From NCBI GenBank assembly GCA_009663005.1, contig CM018910.1, forward strand, positions 7,645,655-7,660,654: a stretch of DNA of 15,000 nt, written 5' to 3'. The number at the start of each line of letters is the position of its first letter. The first letter of the stretch is position 1. Below the pieces are notes generated by a model. That model made no database searches. It was not told where the DNA came from and saw only the letters and a program-made list of their open reading frames with translations. The position numbers and the translations under genes were made by a program. The DNA comes from Actinidia chinensis. Lineage: Eukaryota > Streptophyta > Magnoliopsida > Ericales > Actinidiaceae. This document shows positions 8,733 to 15,000 of this stretch, piece by piece.

Positions 8733-9270
8733 GGGCAAATTTCACGTTGTCGCCTTAGTGGTTTGGACTAGGTGTGAATTACCCCTAAAATTTTAAAAAA
8801 CACCGCATAACTTTTTAAAATTTGTGAATTAAAGTACACGTTGGCATCTATCAATTGAATAAATAAATTGGTCTTAATATCCTTATTTTACTCCTCACAT
8901 ACAAGACAGACACACAACACACAGATATATGTATGTACATTATGTACCTGTACCAATTTTAATCGATTGGGGTGGGGGTGGGGGGGGGTGGCGGTGGCCT
9001 AGACTAGAGTGGGGCAGTGAGTGGTGTGGTGGAGATATTAAGAGAGAAAAAATAGTGGAGGAAAAAAATAAAACTATGATTTTCTTTTGAAAAATTGAAT
9101 TCTTTTTACAGGCAAGTTAAGCACACTTATTGATAGTTTTAATGAAAAACGATACATGCACGTTAGTCCATTGTCCACAAACTATAAAGAGTTATGTGGC
9201 CATTTTTAAATGTTAATAGGGTAATATACACATGGCCCAAATTGTGAGAGGGAGAAGTGGTATTTGTCCA
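8733..9270. mobile_element. Segment with diverged long inverted-repeat ends (possible MITE)
   Basis: The left 110 bases (8733 on) and the reverse complement of the right end (9270 leftward) align colinearly. Shared words are GG(G/A)CAAAT at the edge, TTTGG(A/G)C, TATTACCC versus AATTACCCC, GCATAACT versus ACATAACT, and TTTGTG. I judge identity at about two-thirds by eye. The middle is AT-rich and includes a G-run at 8969-8998. No convincing target-site duplication flanks it (GAAATTAT left, GAATATCG right). It is probably an old non-autonomous DNA transposon of unknown superfamily; an inverted pair of unrelated repeats is the alternative. Confidence 0.45.
8969..8998 (+). repeat. G-run tract with G-quadruplex pattern
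   Basis: Runs of 4, 5 and 9 G separated by single T, followed by short GG pairs, satisfy the usual G-quadruplex spacing if the long run is split. It lies inside the inverted-repeat segment 8733-9270 and is followed by a purine-rich stretch to about 9075. It may be simple-sequence expansion only. Confidence 0.5.
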
Positions 9271-9770
9271 GAATATCGTATATATTATGTTTACTTTTTT
9301 CAAATAAAAGTAATTCGCATAGCTTGATTTTAAAACTATAAAGGTTTTAATGGTATGTTTGAATTAAGTTTGTTTATCAAGTGAATTCATCTCAAACGAA
9401 ATTTGATCGAATCGATCGCGAGAAAAAATCTAGTGGTTTGATTTTTTTTAACAATACAAACTTATCAAGTAAAGTAATACATTGTTTAAATATGGTTTAA
9501 AAGCTAAACGAGCTTTAAAAATATATTTAATATTGGTTTTATTTCTCAAGCGAATCGATCTCAGATGATTTTTTAATAGAACGAGCTCGAATAACTAGGT
9601 TGGTTTACCAACCCTAGGCATAAAAAAATTCCCGAATTCAAAAAATATGTTAAATTTAAAATATTTTTCTTGTTTCAATTTTTTCTAATTTTAAAAATTA
9701 TAAACTGATTTTTTTTAAAAGAAAAAAAACTATTTTTTATATCTATAAAATAAGACCCATTTGATTTTTG

Positions 9771-9856
9771 AATCTCAAAACTATCTCTTACTATCTACAG
9801 TTGAAATCTATTTGAGTTAACTAATGGTTGAGATTTTACCTCAAACTATTTTTTTT
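9771..9856 (+). repeat. Diverged direct repeat, unit A
   Basis: This unit aligns with 10495-10581 in the same orientation. Shared words include AAAACT, TACTAT, ATTTGA, TTAA, GAGATTT and CTATTTTTTTT, with roughly three-quarters identity by eye and one gap. Spacing between copies is about 724 bp. The two may be ends of a decayed element or two copies of a scattered repeat. Confidence 0.55.
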
Positions 9857-10494
9857 CTTCAAAAAATATCACTTCATTTTTCTCAAAAGTATAGGTCTCA
9901 CATAGGTTGCGATTCAATGGAAAAAAAAACTATAAGTCTGGACATATTTTTTACCAATTGGACTATTTTTTTAGTGGGATCCACAAAAAAAATTAAAACG
10001 CTCATTTTTCCAAATCAATTTTATTTTTTGTATTTAATAAATTATTTTTATTATTTGATCAAACTTTTATATTGTTTTAGTTCATTTGACGAGAAGAGTC
10101 TAAAAATATAAAAAAATAATTTGGAGATAAAATTAAATAATTTTATTTTTAATAAATTTTTTCTTAAATTAGATATTTTTTTTATATTTTTAAACTCTTT
10201 TTTATCAAGAAAAAAATATTGATCAATCGGTGAAAAAAATTCACTAGAGATAATAAAATGTAAAAAACGAAACAAATAAAAAAATTACTTGAAATAAAAG
10301 GAAATTGATTTTTATACGTCAATTTTCTTTAATTGTACTTTTTTATATTTATTAAAATTAATTTATCCAATGGGCTAATAAAAATATTTGAGTAAAATAA
10401 ATATTTAAATAAAATTATCATATAAGAAAATCACATATAGACACAATATTTTTGATATTCCAAACTATCAGATAATAAAGATACAAAATTTTAG

Positions 10495-10581
10495 AATCTT
10501 AAAACTCTCTCCTACTATTTATGGTTGGAATCCATTTGACTTAATCCAATGACTGAGATTTCACATGAGACTATTTTTTTT
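10495..10581 (+). repeat. Diverged direct repeat, unit B
   Basis: Second copy of the unit at 9771-9856. Most differences are transitions, as expected for old methylated plant repeats. After the shared part both continue into T-rich sequence with a TAGTG word (10581 here; a looser match at about 9973 after unit A). Confidence 0.55.
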
Positions 10582-10798
10582 AGTGAGAACCATACTAGGC
10601 ATACTTTTTTAAAATTATTATATTTTTTAATTCGTTCTTCATTTTATAACAATATATCTCTTCGTATATATATGTATCTCTTATCTGATATTTATATATT
10701 TTATATTTTTTGAGTTAAAACTTTAACAAATACGTATAAGAGATAAATTTTTTTTATAGTGTACATAGAACAATTACAAGTACTGCCTATAAAAAAGT

Positions 10799-11000
10799 TG
10801 AGTCCTGATCAAATGGGCTTAAGCTCGTGGCATTATTACGGGCACGCCTACGTGACCGCGCCACATTCACTCATTTAGGGTGGATGAGACTTTAAAAAAA
10901 ATCAATACATAATTTGCTCCATCCACTTCTAAATGGGTGTGGCGCGACCACTTAAAAGCGCCAGTAATAATGCCATACGCTTAAGCCTGATCAGGACTCA
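10799..11000. mobile_element. GAGT-family MITE, copy 2 (full-length foldback)
   Basis: TGAGTCCTGATC starts at 10799 and its perfect inverse GATCAGGACTCA ends at 11000. Flanks AAAAAGT at 10792-10798 and 11001-11007 are an exact 7-bp direct repeat. The arms keep pairing inward for about 85 bases through TGGCATTATTAC, a TACGTGACC core (left arm), GCGCCACA and an AT-rich loop near 10895-10915. The 202-bp element can fold into one long hairpin. It encodes no protein; the open frame at 10933-11196 crosses its edge and is chance. The superfamily is uncertain. Confidence 0.82.
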
Positions 11001-11220
11001 AAAAAGTGAACTCTGGCATGCAAAGACAAAAATAGGTTTCTTGAGTTGGCATCAAAAGAGTCCAGATTCCCCCAACCAATGCGGTGGCGGGGACGTCACA
11101 TCAATGACTACAAGAAATGTGGGTCAGGGTGACCCTCCACCACAAACTAACAAATTGGTCACATATTTTAGTGAAACTAAAAAAACAAAGAAATAGTTGA
11201 TAATTGTTATTTGTTTTTCT

Positions 11221-12280
11221 ACGCAATTTACACGTCGTTCCCTCCAAGTATGTTCATTTTCCAAATTATAACTTTAAAGAAATATTTTTTGCAATGTCGC
11301 CTTCTTTTCCATTTTTCTCAACTTCGTCATTAAGTGGTATACATCACTTGGCAAATTATTCAGATCAAATTAACCCAAACCCAAACAAGATGATCCAAAT
11401 ACGTGTTCGACTCATATTGCATCGATACCTGAGTTATTCTCCCATTCATCTTTGGCCCACCACCACGACCTCCCCTAAATCAAATACAACTCCTCTCTCC
11501 AGCTAACCTTCAAACCTTGACATTATTGACTTTTGTTGCCAAACCACCTCCATCAACAAGGCACGTTGAAAAAATTGCTAAAACCCCTAAAAAAATGTGA
11601 GTTATATTTAGCTTAGGAACTACTAGAGACCTATATTTAATTTGTTGTTCACATACAAATACACATTCATGAATACTATTTCAAATTGATATTTGACCAT
11701 AAAAAGAGTTTGTATGAGTTTATTTGTTTATTTATGGTGGTTTAGAGTTTTTGTGTCGGAGTGATACATTGAATTCTTAGTGGTAGTTGGAGGTACTAGG
11801 TGAGGAATGGGCAAAGGGGGAGGGCCCTACTAGGGATGGGAGTGTGTTTACGATTTTGTTGGAGGTGTCAGGGTAAAGGAAAAGGGAGGGGAGGGGGAAG
11901 GACCATCGATTGCAAGAGTTGTTTTTTAGTGATGCTTAGAGGTGGTGGAAGGGAAGAGAATGGAGGGAGGTCTTCGGGAAAGAAGAGTGATAAAAATTGA
12001 AAAAATAGGAGAGAGATGAAGAAAGAGGAAAAATCAAAAGTAAAATTCGTTCATGGATTTGGTTTGAATTAGATGCAAGTGGATTTGAATTCAATAGATC
12101 CACGTAATTATAAGTGGGATACATGGCATTTTTCATCCAAAAAAGGACAACCGTTGAGGATTGGTGTGCATTGACTGACAACCATCAAATAGTGGAGGGG
12201 TAAAAAAAAAAAAGTATTTCTTAAAGGTCAGTGTAAATAAATCGTTATAATTTAAGGGAAGAAAGTGTATTATACCCTTG
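11221..12280. mobile_element. Larger segment with weak inverted-repeat ends (tentative)
   Basis: The left end (11221-11290) and the reverse complement of the right end (12211-12277) align without large gaps: TACACxTxxTTCCCT near the outer edge and CTTTAAxGAAATA at the inner edge match. Identity is about two-thirds by eye. Inside, the left is C/T-rich (about 11290-11520) and the right is G/A-rich on the plus strand (about 11790-12030), so the strand bias is mirrored as expected of inverted arms. No protein domain is visible in frames at 11204-11506, 11800-12000 or 11936-12181. No target-site duplication was found. It may be an old foldback element. Confidence 0.33.
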
Positions 12281-12420
12281 TTGTCCAGTTCTAATATATT
12301 TGCAACGGTTATGGAGTTCTTTGTAACGGCGACGGCAATCACAAAAAACACCAATTGTCCATCAGCAGTGAATACGTGGGACCACAATGGAGGAACATTA
12401 TTGTGAGCCTTACTCCTAAA

Positions 12421-12621
12421 TAGTGGTGATCACATGGCAGCCCGTCCGTGATAGTACTATGAGATCATCTTTTGTGGTCTTATCACAGTCACATAATTTT
12501 TTCCTCAAATTATGCCTTATTTATTTTTGAAGCCACTAAAAAATAAAATGTGTGGCTGTGGTGAGGTCACGTGGACAATCCCTGATACTATCACAGACGC
12601 GCTCCTATGTGATCACCACTC
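12421..12621. mobile_element. GAGT-family MITE, copy 4 (diverged subfamily)
   Basis: AGTGGTGATCACAT after position 12421 is mirrored by ATGTGATCACCACTC ending at 12621. Pairing continues through CGTCCGTGATAGTA and its inverse, and on to GTCACATA versus GTGTGGCT around an AT-rich centre near 12500-12540. The flanks are an exact 10-bp direct repeat, TACTCCTAAA (12411-12420 and 12622-12631). The right arm, read inward, keeps the family pattern: GAGT end, GATAGTATCAGGG, CACGTGACC core and CACAGCCACACATTTTA. Length is 201 bp. It is the same general family but clearly diverged, with a longer duplication than its relatives. Confidence 0.8.
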
Positions 12622-12679
12622 TACTCCTAAATATATTCGCCGTTTGTGACAAGGACAAAGGACTTCGCTTTGCGTGTTA

Positions 12680-13991
12680 GGCCTTGTTTGGCATAATAGT
12701 TTTTTGGTTCAATTATAAAAATAATCTTTGTACTTTGTATAGATTAAATCTTATAATTTTAATCGTAATAAAATAAATTTTAAAATTTTGGATTGTAACC
12801 AAGTAAAAACTCTTCCCCGCCATTTTATTTTATTATAATTGACATAATCTGTTGCGGTGTAAAATTTGAGTGAGCAACCAATAGTCAATATTGTTCCTTG
12901 GCTTCGGTACTGGATCTTGACTTTTGCTTGGGCGACTTGCGCAGATAGACAAAAGTAAACAACCGGAGCGCGGCTGCTCAAAACTCTTCTGGTGTGCGAA
13001 TCAGACCAAGGCGATGGAAAACAAGGCAAAGCATAAAAAATAGGTCTCTCCAGAGAGAATTCACTGTGATGCGTGTGTATTGAGCGCACATTTTAATAAA
13101 TGGGAGGAGCGGCTTTTATGTAAGTAGAGACTGGAGATCCGTGTGTGGATATTAAGAAGAGATTTCCGAGCAATCATTTTGGGGAAGTATATCCCTAAAT
13201 ACCGGAGATATATCATCAGGAATACATTGGAGATGGGTGACGTGATCATCAGGCGACATACTCGACTTAGAATATAAATAGGTGGATATTGTATCTCACA
13301 TCATAATCAATTATTTTATTACCAAAAAAAAAATGTTATTACTCTTTAATTGATGCAATGGAGGCTTATTGTCAATCAAAACTCTGAAAACTAACTTGAA
13401 AAATAATCATAGGTATATCAATTTTAACTTAAAAATGAGTATGATTGCATCGATTAAGACTTTTAAAGTCAACAAGTTTGAATGTAGTCATTATTATATT
13501 TTTTTTGTAAAAATTAGTTGGTTATGCCAATTTTAAGAAAACAAAGTTCGACGAAAAATCTTAATTGTCATTAGATCAAAATTCTAGTATTTAGTTTGTT
13601 AAAATGAAAAGTATAGAGTTTAATTTGTTATTGAAGTCCAATTTGTAGTTTACATTAATTTTTATATTTTTTTTAATCGAGTCCTTTTTATATCTAGTGA
13701 ATATTTTTCACATTTTATAAAAAAACTATATTTTTTCAATTTTTTAATAGAGCAATTAAAAAAATGGTAGATTCTCATCAAATTTGATTTTTTATATTTT
13801 TTTTGAGAAAACAATTTTTTTCGTATTTAGTTATTTTTTTATCAAATTAAACAAGGTTTTATATTCTCATATCATTTTATCTAGGAGAACCGAACAAGTA
13901 TAAAATCTTAATTAGTGAAAAAAATTAACTGAATACAAAAAAATTAAAAAAATAAAATAATTAAAAAGACAATAAATACCCAAACAGAGTT
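12680..13991. mobile_element. Possible Tourist-like ends around a composite segment (weak)
   Basis: TTA (12677-12679) followed by GGCCTTGTTTGGCATA resembles the start of a Tourist/PIF-Harbinger MITE. The only candidate right end found is ACCCAAACAGAGTT before TTA (13992-13994), whose inverse matches the left end at the GTTTGG core but differs outside it. If real, the 1.3-kb element has gained other sequence, including the GC-richer island at about 12880-13320. The left end alone could also be a stranded fragment. Confidence 0.25.
13143..13324 (+). repeat. LTR-like or promoter-like island (tentative)
   Basis: This stretch is less AT-rich than its surroundings and ends in a TATA box TATAAATA (13273-13280) followed by TTGTATCTCACATCATAATC. 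That arrangement is typical of the U3-R part of small Ty1/copia LTRs in plants. TGTGTGG at about 13143 and ACCA at 13321-13324 could be TG...CA edges, but I find no 5-bp duplication, no second copy and no primer site after it. It could instead be a promoter of unknown origin. The upstream part from about 12880 shows no domain on either strand. Confidence 0.28.
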
Positions 13992-14069
13992 TTAGAATAT
14001 CTCCAATAGCCTATCTATATTTAGTTTTGCAATAAAATAGAGAACCAAATCATAAAATTCATACTCCAA
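13325..14069. other. AT-rich spacer, nothing recognised
   Basis: The stretch consists of A/T runs and low-complexity sequence. I find no open frame with complexity, no inverted repeat of note and no RNA gene. Confidence 0.6.
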
Positions 14070-14072
14070 TAA

Positions 14073-14100
14073 GGGCTCGTTTGGCTTGAGGATATGGAGG

Positions 14101-14133
<33 letters not shown>

Positions 14134-14490
14134 GTTTGTATACTTTTTAGAATGGTGAAAAGGGTGGAGGATAAGAAAAGAAAAATATATAGGAGAAACA
14201 AAATTAAAAAAGATTTAGATATTAAAAATATATATTTTATTCTATATTATATATAAAATCTATACATTTTATTCTCTTTATATATATTTTTTTCTATCCC
14301 CCACCCCCCCTTATCTCCAGGATAATTTTAGTTAGGGTCTAGCCAACCAAAAATTATCCACTCTCTCACCTATTTCGGCATAAATTCCAGGGCATAATTA
14401 TACGCCCCATATCCGTAGCCAAATGACCAAGGAAACAAATTATCCGGGGAAAAAAATATTCCGCCGCCTAATCCGGTAGTCAAACGGCCC
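14073..14490. mobile_element. Tourist-like (PIF/Harbinger) MITE
   Basis: GGGCTCGTTTGG begins at 14073 and the inverse CAAACGGCCC ends at 14490. Both sides carry TAA (14070-14072 and 14491-14493), the 3-bp duplication expected of PIF/Harbinger transposons. Inside, GGATAA-type words recur in opposite orientation (GGGGATAA near 14100 and 14127; TTATCC near 14354 and 14438), typical of Tourist subterminal repeats. The middle is AT-rich with a C-run near 14300. It is non-coding, 418 bp, and would need transposase from an autonomous relative elsewhere. Confidence 0.72.
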
Positions 14491-14633
14491 TAAGCATCTT
14501 ACTATATCCAGCCGAACCACTAACCAACTCTTAAAAATATAATATTATCTCTCCTCTCTATCCCTTCATATAGTGCCACGTCAAACGTAAAACGAACTAA
14601 ATAAAATTTAAATATAATATAATAAAATTTATT

Positions 14634-14650
14634 TAAAAAAAAAAAAAAAA
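14634..14650 (+). repeat. Poly(A) run
   Basis: An uninterrupted run of about 17 A follows ATTTATTT. There is no recognisable SINE or LINE body upstream, so I treat it as simple sequence. Confidence 0.6.
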
Positions 14651-14701
14651 TAGGGTGTAATATTGGGGAAGGCAGTAAAATGGGACTCTCCAAATTTAAA
14701 G

Positions 14702-14880
14702 GAGTAATGTTCAGACGGACTCGAGCCAATGGTATTATCACGGGCTCGCCTACGTGGCACGCCGCATCCATCTATTTGGGAGTGGACCCCACTTTAAAAA
14801 AAAAATTATCCCATTCACTCTTAAGTGGATAGATGTAGACGCACCACATAGACGAACCAGAGCCCGTCTTAACATTACTC
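14702..14880. mobile_element. GAGT-family MITE, copy 3
   Basis: GAGTAATGTT at 14702 is mirrored exactly by AACATTACTC ending at 14880, and pairing continues through CAGACGGACTC versus its near-inverse. TTTAAAG at 14695-14701 and 14881-14887 is an exact 7-bp target-site duplication. The left arm reads CAATGGTATTATCACGGG, GCCTACGTGGC, then CATCCATCTATTTGGG, which is the family pattern. The right arm lacks about 20 bases of it. The 179-bp element is non-coding, with an A-run in the loop near 14793-14803. Confidence 0.8.
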
Positions 14881-14925
14881 TTTAAAGCAGTGTTTATTTT
14901 TTAAAATATGGGATAAAAATAAGGG

Positions 14926-15000
14926 ATAACTTCATTCACACCCTCTGAGGTTTTTCGTAATTGCATTGACCTCCCCTGTAGTTTTAAAAAATGCACTGAC
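14926..15000 (+). repeat. Edge of a scattered plant repeat, cut by the window
   Basis: CACCCTCTGAGGTTTTT and GACCTCCCCTGTAGTTTT are two related units about 33 bases apart, and a third may begin with TGCACTGAC at 14992. Such C-C-T-C-TGAGGTTT words are common at ends of old plant DNA transposons. It continues beyond the window, so its type cannot be settled. Confidence 0.35.

Larger units (their letters stand above)
9277..10788. other. AT-rich spacer with diverged repeats, no gene
   Basis: Base composition is extremely A/T-rich with long T and A runs. Open frames such as 9824-10111 plus and 10051-10275 minus are low-complexity Phe/Lys/Leu/Ile strings without any domain and are chance. A hairpin CTAGGTTGG-TTTA-CCAACCCTAG lies at 9595-9617. 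Two related copies of an approximately 85-bp sequence lie at 9771-9856 and 10495-10581. Nothing else is recognisable. Confidence 0.65.

Noticed and set aside
9595..9617. A hairpin near a CTAG word, considered as a Helitron 3' end
   Set aside because: The CTRR terminus should follow the hairpin by about ten bases; here CTAG is part of the stem, and no TC start was found.
9824..10275. Overlapping frames on both strands rich in Phe, Leu, Lys and Ile
   Set aside because: They come from T- and A-runs in AT-rich DNA and lack sequence complexity.
11800..12000. A Gly/Arg/Lys-rich 66-residue plus-strand frame
   Set aside because: It arises from the purine-rich strand bias of the segment and has no domain.
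12751..13089. A 112-residue minus-strand open frame
   Set aside because: Its composition is unremarkable, there is no domain, and it runs from an AT-rich spacer into the GC-richer island; there is no support as a gene.
1..15000. CRISPR arrays, tRNA or rRNA genes, bacterial operons
   Set aside because: I saw no evenly spaced identical repeats, no tRNA A/B-box cloverleaf and no rRNA signature. The only tRNA-like sequence is the 12-base primer site at 5226-5237.

Overview
The window looks like intergenic DNA from a flowering-plant nuclear genome. I find no intact host gene, no tRNA or rRNA gene, no CRISPR array and no bacterial-type operon. The evidence for a plant is a chromodomain-bearing Ty3/gypsy retrotransposon primed by initiator tRNA-Met, a cluster of short terminal-inverted-repeat (MITE-like) elements, and long AT-rich spacers. 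I cannot name the species.

Region 1-7566 is one old LTR retrotransposon lying on the minus strand. Its 5' LTR is 5241-7566 (about 2.3 kb). It begins TGTAATATCCC and carries a TATA box at 7275-7281. The tRNA-Met primer binding site follows at 5226-5237. Reading leftward on the minus strand come Gag (start near 5070, zinc knuckle 4071-4115), protease (about 3590-3850), reverse transcriptase (about 2690-3190), RNase H (about 1990-2660), integrase (about 830-1790, with the GPF motif at 770-778) and a chromodomain (about 400-600). A weak polypurine tract at 281-292 and the first 280 bases of the 3' LTR follow; the rest of that LTR lies beyond the left edge. The order PR-RT-RH-IN-chromodomain identifies a chromovirus, most like the long-LTR Tekay/Del lineage. 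Every domain is recognisable in short blocks, but frameshifts and stops break it throughout. Several catalytic residues are also changed, so the element cannot act on its own.

Region 7567-8408 is spacer with two promoter-like motif groups (7578-7613 and 7801-7905), neither followed by a usable reading frame.

Region 8409-15000 is a mosaic of small non-autonomous DNA transposons. Four foldback elements (8416-8528, 10799-11000, 12421-12621 and 14702-14880) share GAGT termini and a conserved subterminal arm with an ACGTG core; three have apparent 7-bp target-site duplications and the most diverged has a 10-bp one. They look like one MITE family, which I do not recognise as a named one. A separate Tourist-like (PIF/Harbinger) MITE with a TAA duplication sits at 14073-14490. 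Two larger segments (8733-9270 and about 11221-12280) have diverged inverted-repeat ends, and an LTR-like or promoter-like island lies at about 13143-13324. The remaining DNA is very AT-rich, with a diverged direct repeat (9771-9856 and 10495-10581).

The likely history is repeated insertion and decay: an old retrotransposon beside a MITE-rich spacer. The most novel-looking item is the GAGT-ended MITE family. I see no evidence of a new enzymatic or defence system.
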